NCBI GenBank assembly: GCA_902702965.1
Contig: CACRXP010000554.1
Location: 281,272-345,271, forward strand
Direction: 5' to 3'
DNA length: 64,000 nucleotides
Source of the DNA: Spirometra erinaceieuropaei
Taxonomy: Eukaryota; Platyhelminthes; Cestoda; Diphyllobothriidea; Diphyllobothriidae
Made by a program: the position numbers and the translations under genes. The notes beneath the pieces are model-generated. The model saw nothing but the letters and a program-made list of their open reading frames with translations. It did not search any database and was not told the origin of the DNA. Below are positions 12,000 through 23,159 of this stretch, piece by piece; within the stretch, counting starts at the first letter, position 1, and every line of letters begins with the position of its first letter.

Positions 12000-12430
12000 A
12001 TTGCGGCAGGTCTCAATAAGAACACATCCTTGTCTGGCGAAACGAATAAAATCCCACACGTTAGTTAAAAAATATATTCGAATCTGCCACCCCAATGCAA
12101 CGGGGCAGTTTTCCGCTGATTATTTAAATCCATCCCTTGTGTCACATGCCTAGTCGCCTATCTCGGGGCAGCCAGATATCTCCCCCGCCTAAGTAGTATG
12201 TAGTGGGAAGCCGCAGCATTAGCTCCCGTGTTGAGTTAAGTTCTGGATTGAAAATTATGAAGATCCGTTTGCTTCTGGAATGCTATTACTACTTTTGTTG
12301 TTACTAATATCACTGCCCTTACTACTACTAATGCGTTCAACATAGATGCCTTGCGACTAATTTCCTTGATATTAACCTGCACAAATATCCATCCCATCGA
12401 TGCACCGGGTTTTTCCCAGTTGGGTCAAAG
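12000..12430. other. No recognisable gene
   Basis: The stretch lies between the mariner right end and the second family C SINE. I see nothing assignable in it. Confidence 0.3.
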
Positions 12431-12711
12431 GGAATTATTTGAAATCTGCCAAAACACCTCTGAATTACGTGGGCCTGATAGTCATCTGGTGGATTCTAGG
12501 TGAATTACTGAGGAAATCCTGCCTGGGCAGTCAACTTACTCCATCAGGTTTGGTGGATTCCAGACGTTGCAGTAGGTTGCGCGGGTAAACTTGACTGAAA
12601 TGTGATTAAACTCACGTCGTCCGGTGGGGCCCAGTCGGATAGTTAGAGCGTTGACTGTACTAAAGCCTTCCCTTGCTGTCGTAGGTTCGAATCCCACCGA
12701 GGCACCGAGTT
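12431..12711 (+). mobile_element. tRNA-like SINE (family C), second copy
   Basis: This stand-alone copy of the repeat at 10858-11140 shows the whole ~280-bp block is a mobile unit rather than part of mariner. It has an A-box-like gatagttagagcg and an intact B-box ggttcgaatcc followed by ccaccga. A short T-rich stretch follows. I see no clear target duplication. Confidence 0.65.
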
Positions 12712-12714
12712 CTT

Positions 12715-13210
12715 TTTTGCCGTAAATTTCTTAAAGTGGTGCTTTTTTTTATAACGATGGTATGATTCTGCATGTGAACCATATTCCAAGAAGACACGCT
12801 TCTCTGCTAAATTAGCATAAGTTTTTAATGTGCCCCTATTAGTAATTATCACTTAACTCTTGTCAGTAGTTTTAGCAAATAAAGTCAGTGCACGCTACTT
12901 AAGTGACACTTTTCATCATTTTCCAGCACACGTAGCTAGATGAACTTAAATAAAGGCCAACATCTTACTATAGACTCATCACTTTACAGAATGTCCTATT
13001 TTATTAGCACTACAATATTTGCAGCAAGTCATAACCAACTTAGAGATTCATTCGTATGGCTGACTAATGCAAGCTGTTCGGACTTTCAACCTCCGCGTTT
13101 CATATAGAGGGTGCTACATATAGTTAACGCAAGGGCAATACGGAGTGTAAGGGGACAAAAATTCCATGTGAGGAGACTAAATGTTCCCTACCCTCACATA
13201 ATCGTGAGGT
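12715..13210. other. No recognisable gene
   Basis: I see nothing assignable in this AT-rich stretch. Confidence 0.3.
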
Positions 13211-13214
13211 TAAA

Positions 13215-13350
13215 ACATTGATTGATTCATCATACTGACAGCAAGGATGTTTGCCAAAAGCCCAAGTACTTGTTTCGCCGATTCTGTGTCGTTGCAAGAC
13301 GCGGCTGTGAGGGACTGGGCTCATCAGTGGCTCCCCCCTCCCCAATGCCC
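13215..13350 (-). repeat. Family G repeat with partial hammerhead core
   Basis: Read on the minus strand it contains CTGATGA (13321-13327), a stem II opened by GCC and closed by GGC, and GAAA (13273-13276). These are the invariant hammerhead core boxes. The stem II region is 44 nt, far longer than in the copy at 30471. The cleavage-site and stem I pairing positions are degenerate, so this copy is probably inactive. Confidence 0.55.
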
Positions 13351-13354
13351 CCCA

Positions 13355-14560
13355 TGGGCTAAACTGATAAAATGTTGGTATTATTTGGTAATCTACTTCG
13401 ACACCTGCCGCCCGGGCTCACTGTCTCCAGGTGCTTATGCTTCAGTTGCCTCAGGCACCGGTGTGGTTGTGAGTCACTCAAAGATTATACCTGGAGGCGG
13501 ATTAGTGGCAAGGTTGCGCTGAGCACATTGTTAGCCCATTTATGCACAGTCCCCAAGGTCAGTCGGGTCGGGGGAAAATGCCCAGCGGACAGCGGCAGCC
13601 ATTGCCATTTTAGAGGACGCATGGTGGAATGATCCTTGTCTGTGCTAACAGGATAAGGAGTCTCCGAGGACAGATGACTTTACTAAAAATCACCATAGCC
13701 TTTAGTGACAAGCAAAAAATCCTGAACGCGCCTTTTAGTCCCGACCTCCAAATGTTATGGTAATCGGGTAGGTATTTTGGTTTGGTTCTCTGCCCTTATT
13801 TAATCCCTCCGATTTTCGGGGCTTTTTGTTCAGGCAGCTCTTTCGGCGATCAGACATGCGAGAACTGCAGCAGATGTGCTACCTCAAGACGGCGTGCCTT
13901 CAGGGGAAAAGTCAGTGGGGCATCTCTAAACAGGCAAACAGTTTCGCCCTCATTCGAAGCAGGAATGCTGATACGACTGGACAACTGAGGGTTCAAACCT
14001 AGATATAGGCCCTCCACAGAACTCCGCACCCACCCAGCCTGAACTACACATCCACAAGCCGGGAACCAGGAGAGCGGGATCGGCATGACAACACAGTGGG
14101 AGGGGAGCGGAGGGGAACTACTCCGAAAATGAGTTCGCTAGTGAGAAGTACAGGACAGCTGTTCGCCCGCAAGCTAACAATGTCAGTAACTAGCCAACCG
14201 ATGCTGGTACACTGGACAGAGCAGCTGTACTCATGATTGACGTTGTTTCAACCCCATTCCCCCCACATGATGAAGGACCCCAATTAATCAGGGGACGAAT
14301 ACCGGTGGCGAGCACTAATTGTCCTCACCCCCTTAGAGATATGTTCGACCTGGCTTAAAGACGGCGTTCCGGTTACTGGCACATTTGACCCATTCTCGGA
14401 AAGTTGGTCAGTTACTCTTATTTGAAAACCGATTACCCTTACAATTGGGATTCCTACTAATTTTTATGCAGAGGCCCATGCGTCTATTTACTGATCAAAG
14501 AAAGTTTTATGCGCAAAAAACCCAAAAGACGGCAACCTGACGACAAAATAACTACTTCTA
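13355..14560. other. No recognisable gene
   Basis: Several short frames occur on both strands. None resembles a known family and no repeat of this window was recognised here. Confidence 0.3.
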
Positions 14561-14564
14561 AGGA

Positions 14565-14830
14565 TTTCGGTCAGGTGCGGTTATGTAGCCGCACGCAAAG
14601 CAAACAAACCACATTCACCTCTAATACGGGACCGGTGGTAATGGGGGATTTTACGGGTGGGGTCAGGGAACGCACAGGCGACGAGGTTAAGTAGTTGTAT
14701 GCAAAATAAAAGCTATTGGGAATGCGCGGTTGTACGTTGAGTGGTTGAGAAATAGTTGCGCTAACCCCTAACCATAACCTCTAACCCCGACTCCAACAGC
14801 ATTGTGTCTATCATGTGGGATTAAATAAGC
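14565..14830 (-). mobile_element. Telomere-like-repeat element (family E), minus orientation
   Basis: It shares tacgggaccggtggtaat, gtagttgtatgcaaaa and agctattgggaatg with the copy at 40720-41065. It carries a short ctaacccctaaccataacc tract at about 14760-14800. Its relation to the inverted-repeat-bounded copy at 34915-35349 is through the tacggga block and the telomere-like core. Confidence 0.55.
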
Positions 14831-14834
14831 ACAT

Positions 14835-15370
14835 CTTACCAGGATTTCAGCCGAATTTGCAAAAGCTGAAAATCAAGTCCCCGTGAAAGCGAACATGCAG
14901 CACAAGCCGCAAGAGGTGAAATAGGCTCCGCATCAAAATAAATCATAGAGAATGTTTAGTCTCATCTTTGGACTGAACAGTGACATGGTTAATTAAACAG
15001 CAGTCTCATATGTTTCCGATAGGGCATTTGTTTGATAGACCCATGCAGAAACATACGGCGTCAACTAACAAAGTCTATCTTTATGGGTTTGAGGTACCGA
15101 TCTGTGTGAACTGTGCTCACAGTCAACGGACGCTGGCTGTTTGCTGAGGATTACTGGTTTCGTTTAATGCATGCATGAAAGGTCACTTGGTTAGCATGTA
15201 TCTGTCCGTTCTCCTGCACCCTTTCTGTCGGATCAGGGGACTTTCATTGAAAGAGTTGAAATAAGCTCCATATCGCCATTTTCAGAAAGTTGCGTCTCAC
15301 CTGGACTCTTATATTGAACATGTATTCTGCATTAAGGGTTTACACGCCAGAGATCATTTGAAAGAATTGT
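14835..15370. other. No recognisable gene
   Basis: I see nothing assignable in this stretch. Confidence 0.3.
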
Positions 15371-15375
15371 TTAAA

Positions 15376-15672
15376 GACATATGTGTTTCGCCTCTTTTTC
15401 TTTGTCTACCTTGAATTTTGTCGGGTCTGATAATATGGACTGTATCTTCGCTACGTAGTCCGGTCGGTTCATTATAACGTAGCGAAGATACAGTCCATAT
15501 TATCAGACCCGAAAAAATTCAAGAAGGTAGACAAAGAAAAAGATTGTACGGATGAAGTAGGGGCGAAACTGACTGACTGTCTAAGACGGCTCCACACAGG
15601 GGGTTACATAAGTGACCGTGATCTCGAACACCTCTGACCAGTCGGCACACATATCCCTCGACATATGTGTTT
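15376..15672. mobile_element. Inverted Penelope-like fragment with 13-bp target duplication
   Basis: An exact 13-nt direct repeat, gacatatgtgttt, lies at 15376-15388 and 15660-15672. Between the repeats, 15394-15456 and 15477-15542 are near-perfect inverted copies with a 20-nt loop. Both arms encode the same Penelope-like reverse-transcriptase segment, one on each strand. The similarity to the Penelope consensus on the plus strand stops exactly at the right direct repeat. I infer a retrotransposition event that inserted snap-back or twin-primed cDNA. Confidence 0.75.
15472..15659 (+). pseudogene. Penelope-like reverse transcriptase fragment
   Basis: The plus-strand frame reads KIQSILSDPKKFKKVDKEKD near its start and LRRLHTGGYISD later, then reaches PVGTHIPR. 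This resembles the region just before the RT fingers in Penelope-like elements. One in-frame stop (TGA at about 15636) precedes PVGTHIPR. The fragment begins and ends inside the coding region, so it has neither a start nor the catalytic motifs. The terminal GIY-YIG domain of a possibly related element is at 63492-64000. Confidence 0.7.
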
Positions 15673-15695
15673 GTCCAAGTATCTATCACGGTGCG

Positions 15696-16180
15696 CTAAA
15701 AGCCGTGGCTTGGAAGGTTGCCAACTGACGGGGTAACTTGGACCTCCTCCTTGACCGGAGGCGGTCTGAGAGTCAGGCTGCAATGGCTTCTTTTTAATGT
15801 GGCCTTTATGGCACTCCCATCACAGTGTGGGATCCGAGCCAGGCGTTGGCGGCACGCCCAGGTGCGGCTTCGGCCGTGCCAGCCTCCAACTCTCTCTTGT
15901 GTTGGTTGAAATCCTGGTTATTTGTTGTGTGGACCAGGGGGTGTGGTGGAACGCCAAGGTGAGGATCCGTCCGAGCCATCCACCTGCGGCCTCCCTCGTC
16001 TCCGGTCTTCTTGACTCTGTCTTGACACCGGGCTCGGGCGAGGGAGGAGGAGAGAGTGTCGGTAGATGCTACGCAAGTCTGCCGGCACTATAAACCCCTG
16101 CGTAAGTCACCGTTCCTGCTACCATTGCTGCTGCAACAGTGGGGCACACGGTGGACATCATCGAAACCGATGGTCGAACT
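15696..16180 (-). repeat. Unclassified interspersed repeat (family D)
   Basis: It starts near aaaagccgtggcttggaag and shares it with 49798-50045. It also contains ggaccagggggtgtgg and acacggtggacatcatcg, shared with 7890-8480. This is one of the most complete copies. No coding capacity is recognised. Confidence 0.5.
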
Positions 16181-16599
16181 GTCATCTATAGGTTCCTAAG
16201 CGCTGTTTTTGTTGTGTCCTCAAACAGAAAGTCAGGGCAGTTTGGAAAACTAGCACGAGTCGTTTGTCTTTGTCTTTATCGCATAGAATGCGTTTTGACA
16301 TCTCGAAGACCAAATTAAATCCGCGTCCCTGCACAGAATTCGGCCGAGTGGGGGTTTTAAACTGTGCAGCCTCGTGATGAAGGGACCGAAGTAGCCGACT
16401 AACCCCATAAACGATTGTACCTCCTTCGCGTTCTTCGGTGCTTACATGGTCCGGGATGTCTGCACTCGTTCTGGGACAGGAGCACGTCCATTCTCGTTGA
16501 CTATTAACCTGAGATTGTGTAGGTATCCTGTTAAACTATGCACCCTAAACTCAAGTCGTCGACAGAACATTTTTAAACAGGAAGAGTTTTTTTTGTAGA

Positions 16600-16880
16600 A
16601 AGTTCGAAAAACGCCAGATTTGCTACAGAACGCGGACAGGAGAACATACTTTGGTGCATGTGTTCCATAAAGTATGTTTAAACATACAGAGGTATCGAAA
16701 ATAAATTGAAAAAATGATACTAATTAAGTTGCCATTCTAGGCGGGGATGATTTTTCCAGTCGGAAAGTCGCGCATTTGAAAATTGGCATCCTGACCTGAC
16801 AGAAGTATCTTGGGATTATGCGGCATGACAATTAATATTACTACCCTAAGTAATCCTTTTTGGTCTAAATCTGGAATTAT
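16600..16880. mobile_element. Palindromic element (family P), right-half fragment
   Basis: It contains the family blocks ggtatcgaaaataaattg, ggcatcctgacctgac, ttgggattatgcggcatga and ctaagtaatcctttttggtc in the order seen at the right end of the complete copies. It is cut off by the SINE that follows. Confidence 0.6.
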
Positions 16881-17265
16881 AACTGCCTGTGATGTCCCTA
16901 GACTGAGTCCCAAGGCACAACGGGACGAGCATGTCCCGTAGCCTGATCGCAGCCGACAGGACAACCAAACTCTGGCTCGATGGTAGAGCGTCGGTCTACT
17001 TAATGCTCAGTAAGCAAAGAAAATGTGTTTCAAACCCAAGTCCTGCAAAACCTGGAGTTTGGTATGGCTGACTGATGACGGCTAATAGGCCAGAAATGGT
17101 CATCCCGGACTCCCCTTGTTTTTATCGGCACCACTCTACCTACATATACTACTAGTCGCCATGCGACTGTGTGCAAGGACTCTAGATTTACCCCGAAGCG
17201 CATCGGAACGAGCACTCAAGTTGTCTGGCTGCTGAACGCTCCTCTACCATTATCCATATATGTAT
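16873..17265 (+). mobile_element. tRNA-derived SINE (family B), about 1.4 tandem units
   Basis: The head block (gtcccaaggcacaacggg, cgagcatgtcccgtagcc) is followed by a tRNA-like part with tggctcgatggtagagcg. The body contains CTGATGA at 17072-17078 and GAAA at 17093-17096. A second head begins near 17150 (actagtcgccatgcgact). The corresponding positions repeat about 284 bp apart, so this is a partial tandem dimer. It is related to family A, sharing the CTGAYGA-14-GAAA body. Confidence 0.65.
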
Positions 17266-17267
17266 AT

Positions 17268-17594
17268 ATGCAGAATGTTATTACCGACAAAGGCAAGGGA
17301 GATTGGAGTGACCATTTCTGACTTATTAGCCGCCGTCAGCCAGTCATACCCAACTCCGAAGTGTGGAACACCCGAGACTCGAATAAGCCATCTGGTAGTT
17401 AGAAGTCCACGCCTCTAACCACTGGGCCACGAGCCCGTCGCCCTGTCGGTTTCGATCGGGAATATACAATGATAGGGGAGCGCTCACCGATCTTTCCTAC
17501 GGAACTCACTTGTTCAGTTGTGCCTTACGGGCTCTCTCTCCCGAGCCCAACCAGCAACCGCACAGCGGCACATGATATAGGCAGACTGTTATTT
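17268..17594 (-). mobile_element. tRNA-derived SINE (family A), one unit plus overlap
   Basis: The unit is bounded by gcagaatgttatt at 17270 and gcagactgttatt at 17581, a 311-bp period. The minus strand contains the tRNA-like part (gtggcccagtggttagaggc) and the hammerhead-like body, here CTGACGG, so the core is broken at one position. Confidence 0.7.
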
Positions 17595-18340
17595 AAAAAT
17601 GTTTGAATCTATAAGGGCGTCGAAAATAGATTTGAAAAATAATATTACTGAAGTACTCACTTTAATGAGTATGATTACGTGCAGATGACCGCAAAGACAC
17701 GTATTCGGAGGCCAGAATCATGGAGTGAGTGAGATGTCTTGGGATTATGCCGTATGATAATAAATCTAGAGTCCCGCCTGTGCATTATTTTCTAATCTAT
17801 GGCACATTTCAGATTTTCAGTTGATATTTAGTTAGGTACATTAGAGGTGCCGAAATCACAAGCTGTATATTTTCCGTGTACGCGAACTCATAAACTTCCA
17901 AAGGTTATTAAGAGGAGACCATGTAGGGCTCATACTGAAAAATTTACGAGCAACATCTGTAAAAACAGAGACACGATGTTGTATAAATGGGTTTGTAACG
18001 GTCATAAAAAATCTCATAACTGGAATTTTTTGAAAGCGAATTATGCACTTCCCTCAAGCGTAAAATTTGATAAAGACGTACTTCTTCACCAAATGAAGAA
18101 ATAACGAAAATTTGTATGTCTGTTTCCTGTATAATACATTCGAGTTTATAAGGGCATCGAAAATCAACGAGAAAAATTCATGCTACTAAAGTAGTCATTT
18201 TTATGAAGTGTAGTTTTTGCAGGCGACCGGAGAGAAGTTCGTTCAAAAGCATGGTGCCTAATATTACAGCCCTGTTTAAGTAATCTTCTCGAGTCCAAAA
18301 CACATTTCAAAATTTGGTTAACATTTTAAGACTTAGCACA
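17595..18340. mobile_element. Palindromic element (family P), truncated copy
   Basis: It carries the family's central blocks (agctgtatattttccgtgta, taagggcatcgaaaatcaa) and a right arm ending near aaaatttggttaacatttt. The left arm is lost at the SINE boundary. The lysine-rich frame at 17847-18104 is an accident of the repeat. Confidence 0.6.
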
Positions 18341-18865
18341 TTTACCGTACCTCGGCTACCGTGTATAGAGACTTTCCATACCTATTTTAGTCTGTAAGTT
18401 TTAAAAACTTCTGACTACTCATACCGTAGTTAGAGCAATTAGGGAGTACCCCGCAAAACCCAATGTGTTTCCTAACACTTCAAGAATCCGTTCACATTCA
18501 ACGAACGGAAGAAAGCAGTAGTTCTACGGTATTAAAGATTCCCACCAAAGCAGAAAGCGGTGTGTTTGCGACTGCATCTGTTAATAATATTCCTACTGTT
18601 TATTCATTAACTAACTCCTTGAAATGAGACCTTGAGATGACTCACTTGTCTCGTGAAGTCGTCGTCCAGAAAATCGAGTAGAATCGCCTTCGATCGTCTT
18701 TTAGTCGTGTCCTCTAGCAATAAAAAGTGAATAAGTCCTACGTCTCCATTTGTAAGTTTGTACACTTATCGGAACAGCCATTCCTTTAACAAAAAAGAAC
18801 GGTCAAAAGTCCTGCCTATGGATCCGATTCTCGGCCACTAGTCAGTCTGCGAAAAAGCGACCTTC

Positions 18866-19792
18866 AGTAGATGTTCAGGCTCCTGAAATTTTAAATGATT
18901 GCGAAATATTACTTAGGTATAACATGATCCCAAGATGATCCAGTCGTTCCAGGATTCCGGCTTTTGAGTGCACTTCTTTCCGGCCGCCGGAAAATACGGC
19001 GCTCAGTTAAGAGTGGCTATTTAAGTAGCATTAATTTTCCACTGATTTCCGATGCCTTTATCAATTTAAATATATTTCATAGAAAGCATGGTATGAATAT
19101 TCTTTTTTATACTCATTTGGTGGAACATTGCGTCTCGTTGGCATGTTATACCCGAAGAAAGGATATCCCAGGTTTTAAAACTTTTTGATCTCCGAATCAT
19201 TTTGAATACGACCTGTAGTCGCATTTTCGTTTAGGGTTTAGAGTTTAAAATCTGTGTACTTTCCATGTATAGAAAATCCCATATTTATTTATGCCATGTA
19301 GAAGATAACCTCATTGGCTCATCAAATCTTACAATGAATATGGATTCCGTCGCCCACCTCATAAACACCATTAATAAGCGGACAAATACAGTGCTCCGTG
19401 AGTGGACATCCCAGTCCCGAAAAATTTCATAACTATACACTTTAAAGGCCAAATATGTTTTTTTCTTGTGTAAAATGTAAGGAAGGCTTTATTTTCTACT
19501 AAATGAGTACTTGAAGGCATGTTTTTATGTTTTTAATACAATATACTTTAATTTATGATGACATAAAGTCAGTGGGAAAATGCTTGCTGCTTAAGTGGCT
19601 CTTTTTACAGAGTTGAGTTTTTGAGGACGACCGAAAAAGCTCATTCAAAAGTCGGCATCCTGGCGTGACTGAAATATATCGGGATTATTCTGCACACTAA
19701 TGAGTACTACAATTCCACCTAAGTAATACTTTCTAATCGAAAACACACTACAGAATTTCGGTTAACATTTAATGAGATAGGCCAGCTACCTT
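18866..19792. mobile_element. Palindromic element (family P), nearly complete
   Basis: It begins with cagtagatg and ends with the reverse-complement end sequence atttaatgagataggccagc. The left arm has an internal deletion just after its start. The middle contains the usual gattccgatgcc, agaaagcatgg and aaggatatcccaggttt blocks. Confidence 0.6.
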
Positions 19793-19917
19793 ATCTCATT
19801 GTCATTCGTGTAAAAGATCTCACAGCTCCACCCCTGTAATCCATTTGCGCGCGTCTTTTGCCATTTAACTCAAATTCTAGCTCGTACCCCCTCCATGCGG
19901 TCGTGGTTTCACTTCCC

Positions 19918-19918
<1 letters not shown>

Positions 19919-19951
<33 letters not shown>
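19919..19951. repeat. (GA)n microsatellite
   Basis: A perfect GA dinucleotide run of about 30 bases. It accounts for the poly-leucine/serine frame on the opposite strand. Confidence 0.9.
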
Positions 19952-19954
<3 letters not shown>

Positions 19955-20499
19955 GATACAACTGGTTATTCTTATTTGCGTCGTCAGAAGATTGGTGCAA
20001 AGATCAAAAGCTGGCGTTTTTTTACGTCGGGGGTCTTTAGAATGGCCGATTTTATAACTCACAGGCTTTCCTCAATGAATCTGTCCACTTGGGCCTCAAA
20101 GCCGCTTTGCAAAGACCATTCTGCACGTAACCTGCCGGTCGGGAGGACAGCCTCGGTTCCTTGACAGGCACATACTCCATAAATTATGCCTACGCCTTCT
20201 GCGTCCCGGCAGAAAAACCTACGGTACCTGCGCGGCAGAGCTATCCATCTGTACTTATTGAAATTTTAAGGAGCACCCCCAGGCTTCATACGCATGCAGC
20301 CTCCTCCAAAACTGTCAGATCAAGAATTCTTTGCAAATGATTGCCAAGAAGGTGACCCAAGGATGAATCACAAGTGTTGTCTATACAGGTAACCCTGATT
20401 ACTGGACATAGCATACGCAGTCGAAACGAGACAACTAAATAAATGCCCATTCACATCCAACTTAACAAGCCACTCCCGTGAATTCATCTATCCTGGACG

Positions 20500-21830
20500 C
20501 TAGGAATGTTCGTGCCCTCCTAGGTAGCACAGTAGGAAAGCAGATCCAGCAGATCATATATATGGTCACCTGCGAGGAGACTCTGTAAAGGGTGAACCAT
20601 ACTGTCCTAGATGAGACACAGGGGGTGCAATGTACCTTGATTTGGAGTGGACGTCCTAAGACAGGGTCTGAACGCGTCGAATTCGTCTATGTCGTCAAAA
20701 AGGGCATCGTGAGACACGTGGAATCCACCACCGTCCACCGACAGCAAAATTTAACTTCGCGAGAGAAAGTCGCCAGTGCGGCCAGCATCATAAGACAGGC
20801 CATAAGGGCGTGAAGGACAGGTTGTGTGAAGAGTTACGCGCCCACCTAGCGTCTGTGATGAAGACGGATAAAATAAAAGTTCTCGATGACTTCTATGCGC
20901 TTGTTAGATACCGGTCAAGCCGCCTGGGAAGAAGTACCTGGTCGCCAAAAAGTGGGTAACTGTAACGCAAACGGGTTGTGGCTAACAACACTATCAGAAC
21001 GTGTCCTTCTTCATCGCCGATACCGTCTTCTGTTTTTTCATTTGTAAGAAAACAACGTGCATGCTTTCTCGCTCACGTCACTGCAACTGGTGGGCCATGC
21101 TCTCGTTGGGGAGTGCGCTCAGTGAGATGTGCCGGCATCAGAAGCGACTCTGGACTGACTATTCCAAAGTTATCTAAATGATCAGACCGTGATCCTAACT
21201 ACACAGACAGCCTCAAGAAAAGAAAACACCAATGAAAGGGGGGGCAAAGCAATCTTGGACCTGATAGAACCCAGACCAAAACTGCACTACGAAATAAGCA
21301 TCTGTCTGGGCCAGAGACAGGTTCTTGCGAGCTTAGGATGCCATCCATTTTACCGCAACGCTAACACCCAGATCAGCACTCCACGAACACCTGAACTGGT
21401 TCGATGAGAATGACGAAAAATCGACCGTCTCTTCTCCGACAAGAACTAGCTGTACAGGATGCGCTCAAATAACGAGACCACCGCAAATAAAGGGACCAGT
21501 GGAAAACTCTGATCACTGACTCGATTCTAATAGAAGTCGGTGTATGTGTTCTGTTAGTCTCAGCTGTTTTCGGAAACTGGCCTCGCTGTTCCAAGGAGTG
21601 TGCGGACACGATAAAGTTCACAGAACTTCAAGGGCACCACTCCTGGAAACGAAGGCCGCATATGTGGCCCCTCCCTCCTTGCAGTGCTGCCAGCAAAATC
21701 CTTCCACATTATCCTCTCACTTGCCTAACCTCACGCCTGGAACAGGAGGACTTCCTTCGGACATACAGCGCAGATCCCAAAGAAGCCACGCAGCAATCGG
21801 CGTGAAGTTCGCAGCGCTATAGCTGCAGGA
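20500..21830 (+). pseudogene. RTE-like LINE relic: endonuclease and linker region
   Basis: Across changing frames the sequence reads LDARNVRALL near 20497-20527. An endonuclease segment with WSGRPKTGSE follows, and then LDDFYALV, the decayed LGDFNARVG-type motif, near 20880-20915. Farther on are LNWFDEND (about 21390), a position typical of RTE linkers, and NPSTLSSHLPNL near 21710. Multiple stops and frameshifts make it non-functional. The reverse-transcriptase part resumes at 22925 after a palindromic insertion. Each short match is weak alone, but they follow the family order. Confidence 0.65.
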
Positions 21831-21915
21831 GGGGACGTTAGAGATGAGGACCAGTCATCGCACGACCCTTATCGATTTCGAGCGCCGTCGACATCCCGAA
21901 ATGAGACGAACGTTT

Positions 21916-22891
21916 AAAGTGACCGGCCTCATGAAACGTTAACCGACATTCTGAAATGCGCTCTCGACTGGGAAGGATTACTTAGGTGGAGTTGTAAAGT
22001 TTATTATCGTGCAGCACAACCCCAAGATACTTCAGACGCGCCAAGATCTTGGCTTTTGAATGCACGTCTTTTTGGCCACCTGTAAACAACGAACTCGGCG
22101 AAACTGACGGCTTAGACACTATGCATTTTCTCCATCGATTTTGGCTGATCTTACAAGCTCAAACCCATTTCACGGAAATCGTATCAAAAATATTCTTTCT
22201 CGCACATATTTTGTGGAAAATCACGCCTTCTTCAAATTTTATGCTTAAAGGAGGGGTATATGTTAATTCTAAAAAAGTTTCTAATTGTGGGATTTTTAAG
22301 ATACTGCAATGACCATTCCAGGAGCATTATGTCTATCTGTTTAATAATATTCCTCATTAAGTATATGAAATACTCCACATCCGTTGCAAAATTTTATGAG
22401 CTTTATATGGTATCTTTTTAATGGCGCAAAGAAGTGTGCATTTTTCCTTACACAGAAAGTATACAGCTTAAAGGTTGAAAGTCCCAAACGAAAATGCAAC
22501 GGCTGCTCGAGTTCAAAATTGTTCGGGAACTGACAGACCTTTTTGAAAACAGAAAAGACACCCTTTCTTCGAGCATAAAATAAAAAAACATGAATTGCTA
22601 TCAAATGAGTACGATAAAGAATATTTTTATGGAAGTTTTTTATAAAATACATTTGAATTTACAAAGGCATCGAAAGTCGATAGAGAAAATCGATAAGAAA
22701 AGAGTAGTAATTTTTACCTAGTGCGATGGTCGAAAAAAGTGCATTCAAAAGACAACACTCTGACGTGTCTGAAATATCAATTGACTTCGTCTTAAGGTAG
22801 TCAGGCTTACAGCTCCACTTAATTAATACTTCCCAATAGAAAACGCATTTCAGGATTTCGGCTAGCACTTTATGAGATCGGTCACTGACTG
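21916..22891. mobile_element. Palindromic element (family P), complete copy inside RTE relic
   Basis: Left arm: cctcatgaaacgttaaccg, then ggcttttgaatgcacgtc. Right arm: the reverse complement of the same blocks, ending ctagcactttatgagatcgg. It separates two pieces of the same type of RTE relic. Confidence 0.65.
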
Positions 22892-22924
22892 TAGGTACTA
22901 TATTTGGATATCCCGGAGGATCCG

Positions 22925-23157
22925 CACAGCTGACTAGGCAACTACTTGACGCTGTGAGGTCGCCTGCAATGAACAGCGCGGAAACCTCGGAAGCCTCCAC
23001 AATGACCTGCGTGGCAAGCTGGGACTGTCTGCCCTCTCCAATCCTCTTCAGCCTCATGTTCGCAGCGGCAGTGACGAACGTCTTCCATGACAGACGGCTC
23101 GAAATCGACATAAAGTGCCGAACCAATGAGAAACAACTGAAATATCTGCCTATTTGA
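22925..23157 (+). pseudogene. RTE-like reverse transcriptase fragment
   Basis: The plus frame reads TCVASWDCLPSPILFSLMFA, then RRLEIDIKCRTNE. This matches the RT motif B region and following segment of RTE-type LINEs (…GVKQGC-LAPTLFSLMF-like). The key QG residues of motif B are replaced. It is probably the continuation of the relic at 20500-21830. Confidence 0.65.
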
Positions 23158-23159
23158 CC

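Noticed and set aside
22959..23126. Minus-strand frames over 22659-23277
   Set aside because: They are antisense to the RTE reverse-transcriptase fragment and run into a palindromic element.
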